Positions 43,229-52,488 of a DNA stretch of 64,000 nt are shown here, in pieces. Positions within the stretch are counted from its first letter, which is position 1, and every line of letters starts with the position of its first letter. A program made the translations under genes and the position numbers. Origin of the DNA: Bacillus sp. FJAT-47783 (GTDB taxonomy: Bacteria > Bacillota > Bacilli > Bacillales > Aeribacillaceae); assembly GCF_022808615.1 (NCBI RefSeq), contig NZ_JAKZKS010000009.1:62001-126000 (forward strand), read 5' to 3'. Under the pieces are notes generated by a model that made no database searches, was not told the origin of the DNA, and saw nothing but the letters and a program-made list of their open reading frames with translations.

Positions 43229-43246
43229 CAATTTCATAAATGGCTA

Positions 43247-43280
43247 TGGGGGGCACGAGTTTTCGTGCCTCCTTTTTTTG
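43247..43280 (+). terminator. SASP gene terminator
   Basis: GGGGCACGA / TCGTGCCTCC stem followed by seven T residues. Confidence 0.9.
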
Positions 43281-43399
43281 TACGGATTCGTCATCATGCA
43301 AACGGTGAAACATTATCGGTGTGCGCCGATTCCTACTAGTCCCACCTCGACTTCTCAATAAGTCTCTATATTAAATAACAAAAAAGCATAAAAAAAATG

Positions 43400-43424
43400 A
43401 AAGGGAGGCCACTGAAGACCTCAC
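43400..43424 (-). terminator. Possible terminator of the coat gene pair
   Basis: Read leftward as RNA: GAGGUC / GGCCUC with one G-U pair, followed by a T-rich stretch. Confidence 0.4.
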
Positions 43425-43434
43425 CTAGTCAATC

Positions 43435-43695
43435 TTACTGGGGCTGAGATAATTGCGACTTAATTTGTTGTATTTCATTTGGATTAGCAGGTCCTGCCGG
43501 CTGATAAAACCCTTTTTGAACCGCATACTGATAGACAGTACGTTGTCTTCCTTCATCAGCATTGCGAATTTGAATTAGAGCTTGACGAAGCTGTTCATTA
43601 TCTGTCTGAGCAATATAATTTGCATACCCAGTTAAACTCGCATTGATTTCTGATAAATAATCATTCACCATATCTTTATCCGTAAATTGTGGCAT
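43435..43695 (-). CDS. CotF-type spore coat protein
   Basis: An 86-residue Coat F domain protein (DKDMVNDYLSEINASLTGYA, then QYAVQKGFYQPA). CotF-like proteins are deposited in the spore coat. It follows the gene at 43974 with a 15-bp gap and is probably in one operon with it. ATG behind GAGGGAGG. Confidence 0.85.
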   Translation of the reverse strand: MPQFTDKDMVNDYLSEINASLTGYANYIAQTDNEQLRQALIQIRNADEGRQRTVYQYAVQKGFYQPAGPANPNEIQQIKSQLSQPQ

Positions 43696-43710
43696 GTTAC
43701 GTCCTCCCTC

Positions 43711-43974
43711 TTATTGTAAAAATCCCATTAATTTTTGTTGAGTAGCCCTTGCTTGCTCTGCATCACGTTGAAACATTTGCTTGAGCTGAGGGTCTTGGCA
43801 CGATTGGGCATATGATTCTAATTTATTGGCAACGGTCGCATGCCCCCCAATTAAATGGCGTAAATGCTGTAGCTCTAAATGGGAAAGCTGCCCTTGCGGC
43901 TGAAATGCACCAGTTTGATTCATCATATTTTGGTTCATATTTTGATTTTGCCCCTGATTCATTTGATTTTGCAT
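43711..43974 (-). CDS. Gln/Asn-rich spore coat protein, CotF-related
   Basis: An 87-residue protein: an N-terminal Met/Asn/Gln-rich low-complexity stretch (1-28), then a helical segment (LSHLELQHLRHLIGGHATVA) found in CotF-related coat proteins. It lies directly upstream of the CotF-type gene on the same strand. ATG behind TAGGAGG. Confidence 0.75.
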   Translation of the reverse strand: MQNQMNQGQNQNMNQNMMNQTGAFQPQGQLSHLELQHLRHLIGGHATVANKLESYAQSCQDPQLKQMFQRDAEQARATQQKLMGFLQ

Positions 43975-44117
43975 CTTGTCTACCTCCTAATCATGATTAC
44001 AATATGTAATATTCCAAAATCAACCAAGATTATACAAAATGAATCAATAAACAAATTTTCAAAACATTGCCACATGAATCATTCAAGCCTAAACAATACG
44101 CTCCATTTTTTTACACC

Positions 44118-44146
44118 CAAAAAAAGGATAGCCATTTACTATCCTC
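44118..44146 (-). terminator. Terminator of the DUF2935 gene
   Basis: Read leftward: AGGATAG / CTATCCT stem followed by seven T residues. Confidence 0.85.
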
Positions 44147-44167
44147 TTTTACATGAATCCTATTTGT

Positions 44168-44590
44168 TTACGTATATAATATCGTTTGAGCAATCCCGAC
44201 AAAATATTCTGACTCCCGAATAATATGCTTTAACACAACAATTGCCGTCGGATTCGATTTTATTGCCTCACTATTTTTCATTAGCCCATTCAAAAATGAA
44301 ATAAACTGTAAGCTTTGTTCTAAACATGTTTTGACAAGTGTCATTAAGTCACGGTAAAGCGCTACGGTAAACATCCCTTTGGAACGAGTGACAGTTTCAA
44401 TAAACCGAACAACTTGCTGATACGTTTGTAAAAATGCATGTTCCCACTGTTCTAACTTCGTTTCATACGATGGCTCTAAACCTTTCACTAATTCACGTAT
44501 CACAACGGTATGCTCTTCTTCTTGTTGCTTCCAAAACTCACATTCATCTAATACCCTAAGAGGCAATTGATTTCCGTAGTAGTATTGCAC
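44168..44590 (-). CDS. DUF2935-type protein (single domain)
   Basis: A 140-residue four-helix protein with EFWKQQEEEHTVVIRELV and VLKHIIRESEYFVGIAQTI, the pattern of DUF2935, a hemerythrin-like fold with conserved Glu/His. Many family members have two such domains; this one has only one. It may bind metal; function unknown. The start site is near GGGGGGAG. Confidence 0.7.
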   Translation of the reverse strand: MQYYYGNQLPLRVLDECEFWKQQEEEHTVVIRELVKGLEPSYETKLEQWEHAFLQTYQQVVRFIETVTRSKGMFTVALYRDLMTLVKTCLEQSLQFISFLNGLMKNSEAIKSNPTAIVVLKHIIRESEYFVGIAQTILYT

Positions 44591-44689
44591 AACTACTCCC
44601 CCCTCGTCCGTTCCTCACTTCAATGTATGGATGATCTTTTTGAAAAAGAACGTTTAAGTAAAATCTAGTTAAGAAAAAAGCAAGGACTT

Positions 44690-44811
44690 TTGGATCAGCC
44701 CCGGCAAGCAAATGCTCTTACGACGAAAAGGCTCTTTTTTCCTTTACGGCGTCACAAGGGCTAGGTGGCTTTCCCTAGTCAACGAAGACTCCATTACTTC
44801 AAGAAAACTTG
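44690..44811. repeat. Element family B, copy B4
   Basis: GATCAGCCCCGGCAAG, AAATGCTCTTACGACG, hairpin AAAAGG / CCTTT enclosed by ACG..CGT, then GGCGTCAC, GGGCTAGGTGGCTTTCCCTA and CGAAGACTCCATTAC. The 44591-44846 gap contains nothing else. Confidence 0.7.
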
Positions 44812-44821
44812 ACCATAATAA

Positions 44822-44854
44822 CAAAAAAGAGCAGGTATTTTTCTACCTACTCTT
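44822..44854 (-). terminator. Terminator of the amino-acid ABC operon
   Basis: Read leftward: AAGAGTAGGTA / TACCTGCTCTT stem, then TTTTTGTT; it overlaps the ATPase stop codon. Confidence 0.8.
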
Positions 44855-45584
44855 GAATAAGCTGTAAAAATTTTTTAGTCCGTTCATTTTTAGGATTTGT
44901 AAAAAGGGCTTGAGGTGTCCCTCGTTCAACAATGACCCCTTGATCCATAAAAATCACTTCATCTGCTACTTCTTTAGCAAATCGCATTTCATGGGTCACA
45001 ACTACCATTGTCATTCCCTCTTGGGCTAAATCTTTCATTACTTTTAATACTTCGCCTACAAGCTCCGGGTCAAGTGCTGATGTTGGTTCATCAAATAGCA
45101 TGACTTTCGGTTCCATCGCTAATGCTCGTGCAATCCCAACACGCTGCTGCTGACCACCTGATAACTGAAAGGGATAATAATCTTTTTTATCAAGCAATCC
45201 AACTTTTTCAAGAAGTCTTTCAGCTTTTTGAACAGCCTCTTCTTTCTTCACTTTCTTTACCGTCATCGGCCCTTCAATCACATTTCCGAGCGCTGTTTTA
45301 TGTGGGAATAAATTGTAGTTTTGAAACACCATTCCTGACTTTCTCCGAAATGAGGCGATTTCTTTTTTTAAATGAGATTGAGAGAAATCGATCTCTTGAT
45401 CATCTAAACGAATCGTACCAGTCGACGGTATTTCAAGAGCATTCAAACAACGTAGGAAGGTCGTTTTTCCAGACCCAGATGGACCAATGACAACGACTAC
45501 TTTCCCTTTTTCAATCGTTAAATCTAGTCCCTTTAACACTTCAAGTTGATCAAAACGTTTTGATAAGTTCTGAATCGTAATCAT
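44847..45584 (-). CDS. Polar amino-acid ABC importer, ATPase
   Basis: A 245-residue GlnQ/TcyC-type ATPase: Walker [11 protein letters not shown]-loop [12 protein letters not shown], signature [14 protein letters not shown], Walker [21 protein letters not shown] precedes the ATG. Last gene of the leftward binding protein-permease-ATPase operon. Cystine/cysteine is a reasonable substrate guess from overall resemblance to tcyABC, but it is not proven. Confidence 0.9.
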   Translation of the reverse strand: MITIQNLSKRFDQLEVLKGLDLTIEKGKVVVVIGPSGSGKTTFLRCLNALEIPSTGTIRLDDQEIDFSQSHLKKEIASFRRKSGMVFQNYNLFPHKTALGNVIEGPMTVKKVKKEEAVQKAERLLEKVGLLDKKDYYPFQLSGGQQQRVGIARALAMEPKVMLFDEPTSALDPELVGEVLKVMKDLAQEGMTMVVVTHEMRFAKEVADEVIFMDQGVIVERGTPQALFTNPKNERTKKFLQLIQE

Positions 45585-45619
45585 CTTAAAACTCCTTTAT
45601 CTTACTAAAGGCATTCCTA

Positions 45620-46321
45620 TTATTTTGCAACATATCGATCCAACCTTGCTTCAAGGTATTGTTGAACAATGGATAATAAGAAACAAATAATCCAATAAAT
45701 AAGAGCAGCCTCTGAATATAACAGTAAAAATTCGTATGTCGTTGATGCGATTTCTTGAGCTCTACGGAACATTTCTGTCACTAAAATTAACGACGCTAAT
45801 GACGTATCCTTGACAAGACTAATAAACGTGTTTGACAAGGGTGGAATCGAAACACGTGCCGCTTGTGGTAAAACAATTCGATTTAGCGTTTGTGTGTACG
45901 ACATTCCGAGCGTGTAGCCTGCTTCCCACTGGCCTTTCGGAATGGATAAAATTGCTGCACGAATAATTTCAGATGCATATGCACCTACATTTAAAGAAAA
46001 TCCGATGACAGCTGAAGGAAACGGATCAATGGTAACACCTATTGACGGCATTCCATAAAAGATAATAAAAAGTTGTACTAATAATGGTGTTCCACGAATA
46101 ATGGAAACATAAATTCTTGCGATCCACTGAAGCGGTTTAATGGTTGAAATACGCGCTAATGCTGTTAACACAGCAAGAAGCAATCCAAGTACAAAGGAAA
46201 TGAGTGTTAACGGCATTGTATAATACAAAGCTCCCTCCAACATCGGCAGAAGGGAACTTTGGGCAATTTCGATTAAACGCTCCAAGCGTTCAGGATTGTT
46301 CAATACGTTATTCAGATACAT
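45620..46321 (-). CDS. Polar amino-acid ABC importer, permease
   Basis: About 233 residues with five membrane helices and the HisM/GlnP-type loop [20 protein letters not shown] (EAA motif). The ATG at 46321 overlaps the binding-protein gene end by 14 bases; in-frame TTG (46330) and GTG (46327) are alternatives. Translation is probably coupled to the upstream gene. Confidence 0.9.
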   Translation of the reverse strand: MYLNNVLNNPERLERLIEIAQSSLLPMLEGALYYTMPLTLISFVLGLLLAVLTALARISTIKPLQWIARIYVSIIRGTPLLVQLFIIFYGMPSIGVTIDPFPSAVIGFSLNVGAYASEIIRAAILSIPKGQWEAGYTLGMSYTQTLNRIVLPQAARVSIPPLSNTFISLVKDTSLASLILVTEMFRRAQEIASTTYEFLLLYSEAALIYWIICFLLSIVQQYLEARLDRYVAK

Positions 46322-47123
46322 CTTCACCAAACCATTTCTCAGAAATTTCCTTTAACGTTCCGTCCTCTTTCATATCTTTAAGAGCACCGTTTACAGCTTC
46401 AACAAGCTCTTCATTCCCTTTTCTAAACATGAAAGCACTCTTAGCCGCATCGTCACTTTCTGCAACCATTTTAATTGGCGCATTAGGTTTTTGTTTTAAA
46501 TAATCAAGAACAGAAAGCTTATCATTGATCGTTAAGTCGACACGGTTAGACGTAATTAATTCAATGGCTTGATTAAAGCCTTCAACGCCAACTAATTCTG
46601 CACCGTTATTTTGAGCTAATTCACCGTAGTTACTTGTTAAAGATTGGGCTGCTTTTTTCCCGTCAATTCCTTCAAAAGACTCAATGTCATTGTTGTCTTT
46701 ATGGACAACAATAACTGCTGTTGAAACCGTGTATGGAGTTGAAAAGTCATACTTTTCTTCACGCTCAGGTTTGATTCCCACTTGGTTTGCAATCATATCA
46801 AAGCGCTCAGAATCTAAGCCGGCAAACATTGCATCCCATTGTGTTTCCATAAATTCCACTTCAAGATCTAAACGTTTGGCTACTTCCTTTGTTACTTCAA
46901 CGTCGTAACCTGTTAATTCCCCACTATCGTCATGGAATGTGAATGGTGGATACGTACCCTCTGTACCAACACGGATCACTCCGTCTTCTTTTATTTTTTC
47001 GTATAAATTATCATCCTCTTTAGGTACTGCTTGTTCTTTTTGTCCTTCATTTGTTGCATTGCATGCTGCAAGTACAAATACAAGACCTGTAATGATAAAT
47101 AAGGACAGCCAAAATCTCTTCAC
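46308..47123 (-). CDS. Polar amino-acid ABC importer, lipoprotein binding protein
   Basis: A 271-residue family-3 solute-binding lipoprotein; the signal peptide ends in the lipobox VLAAC, with Cys21 lipidated. Ligand-domain motifs: [21 protein letters not shown] and [12 protein letters not shown]. It captures an amino acid outside the membrane for the permease/ATPase pair. GTG start behind GGGGG. The 47124-47444 gap upstream shows no riboswitch that I can recognise. Confidence 0.9.
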   Translation of the reverse strand: MKRFWLSLFIITGLVFVLAACNATNEGQKEQAVPKEDDNLYEKIKEDGVIRVGTEGTYPPFTFHDDSGELTGYDVEVTKEVAKRLDLEVEFMETQWDAMFAGLDSERFDMIANQVGIKPEREEKYDFSTPYTVSTAVIVVHKDNNDIESFEGIDGKKAAQSLTSNYGELAQNNGAELVGVEGFNQAIELITSNRVDLTINDKLSVLDYLKQKPNAPIKMVAESDDAAKSAFMFRKGNEELVEAVNGALKDMKEDGTLKEISEKWFGEDVSE

Positions 47124-47444
47124 GTTAAAACCCCCAGTATTCTTATAGGATATAGATACTTATGAATCATATAGGAGATATTTATGGTTGTCAATGGATT
47201 TGTTTGGTACTATTTTGCCCTTACTTATTAATAATATTTTAAAAGAATTTGTAATTAATTTGCCTACAGTGTTCAATTAGTAAAAAATAGTTGAACGAAA
47301 ACACTCGTGCTACGAGTGAGATATAGCTTCCCTTGTATGTAAACGCTAACAAAAGATTAAATGAAGGTTTCTTCGTGAAAATGATGGTACTTTTAGACGA
47401 AAACATCCCTTTTCGATCCAAAAGGAGGAGCATTAATCTGGTAT

Positions 47445-47630
47445 TTGCACCAAAACAGTGATTAATTGCACGAGTTCGGACTACTTTTGCACGAGAATTG
47501 AATTTATTTGCACGAAATCCAATTTTATTGCACATAAGCTATCCTTTTTGCATCAATAAATCCTTTTTTGCATCTCAAATTTATTTATTGAACGAAAAAC
47601 CCCTTAATTGCACTTCAGATCCTAATTTTT
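47445..47630 (+). repeat. Phased 20-bp repeat array 4 (nine units, core TTGCA)
   Basis: TTGCA cores (TTGAA in the eighth) start at 47445, 47466, 47487, 47508, 47528, 47548, 47568, 47588 and 47608: intervals 21,21,21,20,20,20,20,20, identical to array 3. It lies between the ABC operon promoter side and the UPF0145 gene. Confidence 0.9.
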
Positions 47631-47677
47631 AACCAAAATTGATGTTTCCCTACTCCTTTTAAATTACAACTTTAAAA

Positions 47678-47711
47678 ATAAAAAACCTTAGAGAATGACT
47701 CTCCAAGGTTA
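47678..47711 (-). terminator. Terminator of the UPF0145 gene
   Basis: Read leftward: AACCTT..AGAG / CTCT..AAGGTT stem followed by TTTTTATTT. Confidence 0.75.
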
Positions 47712-47719
47712 GAATTACG

Positions 47720-48034
47720 TTATTCAACAACAACCGCCGTACCATAGGCGATAATTTCTGATGCGTTTTGCATGACAGCAGATGTTTCAAGACGCATCTC
47801 AATGATGGCATTTGCCCCTTTTTGTTTGGCATCTTCAACCATTCGACCAATCGCTTTTTGTCTCGCTTCTTCCATCATTTCTGTATATTCTTTCAATTCG
47901 CCTCCGACAATTGTTTTAAGACCTGCCATTATATCTTTTCCAATATGTTTTGATTGAACTGTACTTCCTCTGACAAATCCTTTTAATTCTTGAATTTCCT
48001 TTCCTGGTACAAAATCAGTAGTTACGATAATCAT
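47720..48034 (-). CDS. UPF0145 (YbjQ-like) protein
   Basis: A 104-residue protein of the YbjQ/UPF0145 family, opening MIIVTTDFVPGKEIQELKG with GANAIIEMRLETS later. Members form small oligomers; the function is unknown. AAAGGAGG precedes two closely spaced ATGs (48040, 48034); the second gives the family-standard N-terminus. It overlaps the 3' end of the upstream membrane-protein gene. Confidence 0.85.
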   Translation of the reverse strand: MIIVTTDFVPGKEIQELKGFVRGSTVQSKHIGKDIMAGLKTIVGGELKEYTEMMEEARQKAIGRMVEDAKQKGANAIIEMRLETSAVMQNASEIIAYGTAVVVE

Positions 48035-48209
48035 TTTCATTTTCCTCCTTTTTCTCATGTACTCGTTCTTTTATCAAAAAAATAATAATGGAAATAAAAG
48101 CTAAGAATGAAATAACGATGAACGTTACGCCTGTAAAAACATGAATAAACAAAAAGAAATATCCTGTTATTTGTGACAAAATTGCGACTATTAACAAAAT
48201 ATTTTTCAA
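48015..48209 (-). CDS. Small two-helix membrane protein
   Basis: A 64-residue protein with two membrane helices (ILLIVAILSQITGYFFLFI and FIVISFLAFISIIIFLI) and a charged C-terminal tail. It starts with TTG behind AAGGAG and overlaps the UPF0145 gene, so the two are co-translated. Function unknown; it may anchor or assist the UPF0145 protein. Confidence 0.6.
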   Translation of the reverse strand: MKNILLIVAILSQITGYFFLFIHVFTGVTFIVISFLAFISIIIFLIKERVHEKKEENENDYRNY

Positions 48210-48427
48210 TTAAATCTCCTTCTCTCTACACCTTCTCTAATTATTACGTTCAAACCGGAAAAAGGTTTCAATTTGCATACATGATTTTTCAACCACTTCA
48301 ATACTTATGCACGTTCCTTTCAAATCTTTCGTAATTTCCAGTAAATACTTCGTATATATATCCGATATAAAAGGTAGTCATTATTCGATCTGAATACACG
48401 AGTAACAAAATAAAGGAGATATAATAT

Positions 48428-49735
48428 ATGGCATTTCAATTATTTAAAAAGAAAGAGAAACCATCTACTGATTCTATTTTTTCACAAGAAATCGATGAAA
48501 GTGGCATTACGTTAAAGTTGGAAAATGAAACATATAAAAGGCAATTAAAGTTAGTTCGATTAACTAAACATGATTTAAAGACAGCACGTTTATTAAGACC
48601 GTATATTGAAGAGAACATCCACTATATCACATCAGCTTTTTATCAAGGCATTGAAAATGAACCAAAATTAATGGAAATTATTCAAAAATACAGCACCATT
48701 GATCGATTAAAAGGAACGTTAGCCAAGCATATCTTACAAATGTTTAATGGTCGACTAACAGATGAAGATGTAAAGCGAATGTACAAAATCGCTCATCGCC
48801 ACGTACTTATTGGCCTCGATGAAAAATGGTACATGGCATCGTTCTCAAATTTTTTTACTGCCATTTTAGAAACGGTTTCGGAGCGATGCAAAACGGTGGA
48901 CGATTTACAAACAGCTACGAAGTCAATCATGAAGCTCATTAATTTCGAACAACAGTTAGTATTAGAAGCTTATAAACAGGAATATGAACAGCTTCGTAAA
49001 GAAATGGAGCACGAAAAACGCCAGCTTGTTGGACAAGTTCAAACAACGTCGATTCGATTAGCTTCTTTGACGGAGGAAACGACGGCATTCATTGAAGAAA
49101 TCAATTCTCAGTCAAAAGATTTCGCGGATATTGCCTTAGGCCGTTATGAAATTGCAACATCAGCTGAAACAGAAGCCCATAATGGTAAAAGCGAATTACA
49201 GAATCAATCAGATTTAATGACACTTATTAATAATCGAACAGATGATATCGCTCATAAAATGAAATCGTTAGAGCAAGCTTCCGAAAAAATTAATCATGTT
49301 GTCTCCATCGTAACGTCAATTGCCGAGCAAACGAATTTATTAGCATTAAATGCTGCGATTGAATCAGCTCGCGCAGGTGAATACGGAAAAGGCTTTGCTG
49401 TTGTCGCAAGCGAAGTTCGAAAATTAGCGGAGGAAACGAAAAACTCTGTCCTTGGTGTATCAAACTTAATCCAAGAAATTCATCAACAAATTGACAGCAT
49501 TTCCTCATCCATTAAAGATGTAACAGAGCTTACCGGAAAAGGGTCTTTGAAAATGAAAGAAATGATTCATTTCTTTGATAGCGTGTTAAAACTAATTGAC
49601 AACAATAAAAATCAAAGTGAAAAAACGAAAGAAGAATTACAAAATTTAACGAAAGTCATTGATGATGTCACAGAATCCATCTGTCAAATTACCGAAACGT
49701 CCGAACAACTAAAAGAAATGGCAGAAAATATTTAA
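48428..49735 (+). CDS. hemAT: HemAT, heme-based oxygen-sensing chemoreceptor
   Basis: A 435-residue soluble methyl-accepting protein. The globin sensor domain (about 30-185) has the proximal His125 in [15 protein letters not shown] and the distal Tyr72 in AFYQGIE, corresponding to His123 and Tyr70 of B. subtilis HemAT with an offset of two. The C-terminal signalling domain carries the hairpin tip [20 protein letters not shown]. It binds oxygen and steers CheA for aerotaxis. ATG behind AAAGGAG. Globin plus MCP order and length are as expected. Confidence 0.94.
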   Translation: MAFQLFKKKEKPSTDSIFSQEIDESGITLKLENETYKRQLKLVRLTKHDLKTARLLRPYIEENIHYITSAFYQGIENEPKLMEIIQKYSTIDRLKGTLAKHILQMFNGRLTDEDVKRMYKIAHRHVLIGLDEKWYMASFSNFFTAILETVSERCKTVDDLQTATKSIMKLINFEQQLVLEAYKQEYEQLRKEMEHEKRQLVGQVQTTSIRLASLTEETTAFIEEINSQSKDFADIALGRYEIATSAETEAHNGKSELQNQSDLMTLINNRTDDIAHKMKSLEQASEKINHVVSIVTSIAEQTNLLALNAAIESARAGEYGKGFAVVASEVRKLAEETKNSVLGVSNLIQEIHQQIDSISSSIKDVTELTGKGSLKMKEMIHFFDSVLKLIDNNKNQSEKTKEELQNLTKVIDDVTESICQITETSEQLKEMAENI

Positions 49736-49745
49736 CTTCAAATTG

Positions 49746-49798
49746 AGCTGTCTCAGTAGAAAAGTTTAGCCACTTGCCTATGGGACAGTTTCTTTTAT
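49746..49798 (+). terminator. Probable hemAT terminator
   Basis: CTGTCTCA / TGGGACAG stem (one G-U) with a long loop, followed by TTTCTTTT. Confidence 0.55.
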
Positions 49799-49973
49799 TC
49801 CAAACAAAAGGAAATTTCCACTATTCCTTTCTCCCTTTTATCCTTTAACGTTTTGATATTGCAAAATAACAAATTTTTTCTCTTTTTATTGACATATACA
49901 TCTACCTCATCTATATTTAAATTAGTTGTTAACTTTCGTACACAAAAGCGTAAAAGCTGAAAAGCGTTTAAGT

Positions 49974-50197
49974 ATAAAGTGATGTATGGGTATTTTCACC
50001 CCCACTGATTGTTAATGACCTAAAGGACTTTGTGACCCAAAGAATGTGGGTTACACAGAAGTGGCCACAGGACGTGGCGCTCTTAGTCTGTGTTCTTTAT
50101 TTTCGGGCCATTACGGGCAGTTGTTCCCCACCTATCTTCTTTGCTTTTCTACAGAATCTTGAGGTGGGGGTCTTACTGCCCGTTAAGAGTGGGATAA
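49974..50197 (+). mobile_element. Element family A, long copy (A5)
   Basis: About 224 bp. It shares with A1 the blocks GACCTAAAGG, GGCGCTCTTAGTCT, TGTTCTTTATTTT and CCCCACCTATCTTCT, then AATCTTGAGGTGGGG and the right end TCTTACTGCCCGTTAAGA with GTGGGATAAA. It ends 13 bases before the nhaC ATG, so its right end forms the 5' leader and part of the ribosome binding site of nhaC. Confidence 0.75.
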
Positions 50198-50210
50198 AGG
50201 AGTTACGAAT

Positions 50211-51605
50211 ATGAAATCAACATGGAAATTTTCACAAGCTATCTTCGCGTTACTATGTATTTTAGGCATTATTTTTATGAGCTTATTTTGGTTAAAAACG
50301 GAGCCACACTTACCTTTATTTCTCTCCATCTTACTCATCGCTTCCCTTTCTTTTATGAAAGGAATGAGCTGGAAGGATCTTGAAGGTGGAATTGTAAAAG
50401 GAATTCAAAATGGCGTACAGCCCATCATCATTCTTTCATTAATCGGGATGTTAATTGGTGCATGGATGATTAGTGGTACGATTCCAACCATTACCGTTTG
50501 GACGTTATCGATGTTCCAGCCTGATCTATTTTTTATGACAGCGATTTTATGCTGCATGATTATTTCCACATTAATTGGCAGCACATTTACAACGGTTAGT
50601 ACAATTGGCGTGGCTCTTATTGGTGTAGCTGAACTTGCCAATATTCCACTTGAAATGGCCGCTGCTGCAATAATTTGTGGAGCAGCCTTCGGTGACAAAA
50701 TGTCTCCAATGTCTGATACGACAAACTTTGCATCAGGTGTGGCGAATGTAAATATTTTCACACATATTCGTCATATGACGAAAACAACGATTCCGAGTTT
50801 AATCATTACCTTTGTCTTTTTTTGGTTGATTTCAAAACAAATTACGATTCAGCCTGAAACATCTGGGAATATTTTAGCGATGAAAGAAGCGATTCGCGAA
50901 CATGTCCAAATCTCATTTTGGACCGTGATATCACCACTCCTAGTCATTGCTCTGGCGATGATGAGAAAGCCCGTTATTCCTTCTTTAACAGCTGGAATAT
51001 TGAGTGCTTGTCTAATCGCTTTACTTATACAAGGAATATCGTTTGGCGAGTTTTTACAAGTTCTTCAAAACGGTCCTTCCGTCTCGACTGGTGTTGAAGA
51101 AATCGATCGGATGCTCAACCGTGGTGGTCTACAATCGATGATGTGGTCGATCTCGCTCATTATGATTGCATTTGCTCTCGGGGGATTGTTAGAGAAGACA
51201 GGCATTATCTCTACATTATTAGAAGGGTTCAAAGAAAGAATGAAAACGAAGGGACAAGTCATTTTTTCAACCGTCCTCTCATCCATTGGTGTAAATCTTG
51301 TTACAGGCGAACAATATTTATCTATTTTAATCCCTGGTCAATCATTTAAACCGTTATATAAAAAGTACGATATTCCGCTCCCATACTTGTCTCGTTCGGT
51401 CGAAGATGCCGGGACGTTAATAAACCCATTAATTCCTTGGGGAGTAAGCGGTGCCTTTTTAGCCGCGACTTTAGGGGTAGATGTGATTGAATACTTACCA
51501 TATGCTGTTTTCCTATACATCTCACCGATCATGTCAATACTGCTAGGGTTTCAATTGTCACGAAAAGAACGCACCAACAAAATTCCACTTAAAAATGTCT
51601 CATAA
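50211..51605 (+). CDS. nhaC: NhaC-type Na+/H+ antiporter
   Basis: A 464-residue protein with about 11-12 membrane helices. NhaC family segments: SLIGMLIGAWMISGTIP, GAAFGDKMSPMSDTTNFASG and LINPLIPWGVSGAF. It exchanges sodium, or malate/lactate in related MleN proteins, for protons at the inner membrane. The ATG follows AAAGGAG, contributed by the end of element A5. Monocistronic. Confidence 0.9.
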   Translation: MKSTWKFSQAIFALLCILGIIFMSLFWLKTEPHLPLFLSILLIASLSFMKGMSWKDLEGGIVKGIQNGVQPIIILSLIGMLIGAWMISGTIPTITVWTLSMFQPDLFFMTAILCCMIISTLIGSTFTTVSTIGVALIGVAELANIPLEMAAAAIICGAAFGDKMSPMSDTTNFASGVANVNIFTHIRHMTKTTIPSLIITFVFFWLISKQITIQPETSGNILAMKEAIREHVQISFWTVISPLLVIALAMMRKPVIPSLTAGILSACLIALLIQGISFGEFLQVLQNGPSVSTGVEEIDRMLNRGGLQSMMWSISLIMIAFALGGLLEKTGIISTLLEGFKERMKTKGQVIFSTVLSSIGVNLVTGEQYLSILIPGQSFKPLYKKYDIPLPYLSRSVEDAGTLINPLIPWGVSGAFLAATLGVDVIEYLPYAVFLYISPIMSILLGFQLSRKERTNKIPLKNVS

Positions 51606-51640
51606 TGTTTTAAAAGGGCTATCTCATTAAGTCAAAATTC

Positions 51641-51666
51641 AGGCTTTGAGAAGCCTCTTTTTTTAT
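51641..51666 (+). terminator. nhaC terminator
   Basis: Stem AGGCTT-TGAG-AAGCCT followed by CTTTTTTTT. Confidence 0.85.
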
Positions 51667-51757
51667 TTTAGCTTAAAACGCAAAACCCTGTTTCAATTAT
51701 TTTATATGTATAGAATCGCAAATTTTCTTATTCAAATCGAGACGAACACTTATTATT

Positions 51758-51915
51758 GAACAAAATCACTGACGCGATTTTGTTCAGACGTCAGAATCAC
51801 CGCTTTCAAATATACAAAAGTATGACTATACTAGAAAAGTTGACTTATTATACCGATGAAATAGGAAGTTTGCTAGCCGCTATCGCCCAGATCTAGGCGA
51901 ACCAACTATAAACAA
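51758..51915. repeat. Structured repeat family C, copy C3
   Basis: Hairpin GAACAAAATC / GATTTTGTTC followed by CAGACGTC, then GTTGACTTATTATACCGATG and GGAAGTTTGCTAGCCGCTAT shared with C1. GTTTGCTAG can pair with CTAGGCGAAC further on. Nothing else is seen in the 51670-51960 gap. Confidence 0.65.
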
Positions 51916-51962
51916 GATTGTCCAAAAGTCGAGAATTTTATAATTTCCTACCTAGCAAATGA

Positions 51963-52006
51963 AAAGAGCGTGTTTTGAAAAAAGATAAATCAAAACACGC
52001 TCTTAT
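51963..52006 (-). terminator. catR terminator
   Basis: Stem AAGAGCGTGTTTTGA / TCAAAACACGCTCTT (15 bp perfect); leftward it is followed by TTCATTTG, just after the catR stop. Confidence 0.85.
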
Positions 52007-52015
52007 TATATTCCA

Positions 52016-52342
52016 CTATATTTCTGTACCTTCTAGCTTTACCCAACGCTTGGACCAATTCTCTATTTCTTTTAAAACAGGTTGTAACGACTTCCCTTTT
52101 TCTGTTAGTGAATACTCAATAATAACGGGTGTTTCCGGTATGACATTTCGCTTAATTATTCCTTGATGTTCCAAGTCTTTTAACCGATCAGACAAAACTT
52201 TTCCACTAATCCCAATAGAAGATTGGATGGTGCTAAACCGTTGCGGTCCGGACATTAATTGATAAATCACTAAAGCTGTCCATCGTTGACTTAATAGCGA
52301 GATAGCATTCTCGAAGCGCGGACAAATATTCGATTGTTCCAT
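52016..52342 (-). CDS. catR: CatR-like HxlR-family redox repressor
   Basis: A 108-residue winged-helix HxlR protein. The conserved redox Cys is Cys7 (NICPRFENAI), at the place of Cys6/7 in YodB and CatR of B. subtilis, which sense quinones and diamide by thiol modification. VLSDRLKDLEHQGIIKR is the HTH. It is divergent from catD-catE, which B. subtilis CatR represses. ATG at 52342; the promoter region holds a palindrome at 52450. Confidence 0.88.
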   Translation of the reverse strand: MEQSNICPRFENAISLLSQRWTALVIYQLMSGPQRFSTIQSSIGISGKVLSDRLKDLEHQGIIKRNVIPETPVIIEYSLTEKGKSLQPVLKEIENWSKRWVKLEGTEI

Positions 52343-52417
52343 CTATTCATTCACTCCTTACCTATACTATATCACTTTTAATACTAGAAATTAAATTATT
52401 AAAAGAAATAAAGTTTC

Positions 52418-52462
52418 TTGACAAAAACAAGTTATTAAATTAAACTAACTTACATAAAGTAA
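52418..52462 (+). promoter_or_regulatory. catDE promoter with putative CatR operator
   Basis: -35 TTGACA (52418-52423), 17-bp spacer, -10-like TAAACT (52441-52446), then the inverted repeat TTAC-ATAAA-GTAA (52450-52462) at the probable transcription start, well placed for repression. Confidence 0.6.
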
Positions 52463-52488
52463 CCAAATTAAGAGGAGGAGTAAATACT

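Noticed and set aside
47124-47444. S-box or T-box leader before the amino-acid ABC importer
   Set aside because: None of the conserved boxes (for example the T-box TGGNACCGCG region) could be found.
47239-47535. Leftward 98-codon frame upstream of the ABC operon
   Set aside because: It overlaps phased array 4 and intergenic AT-rich sequence, has no binding site, and its translation looks random.
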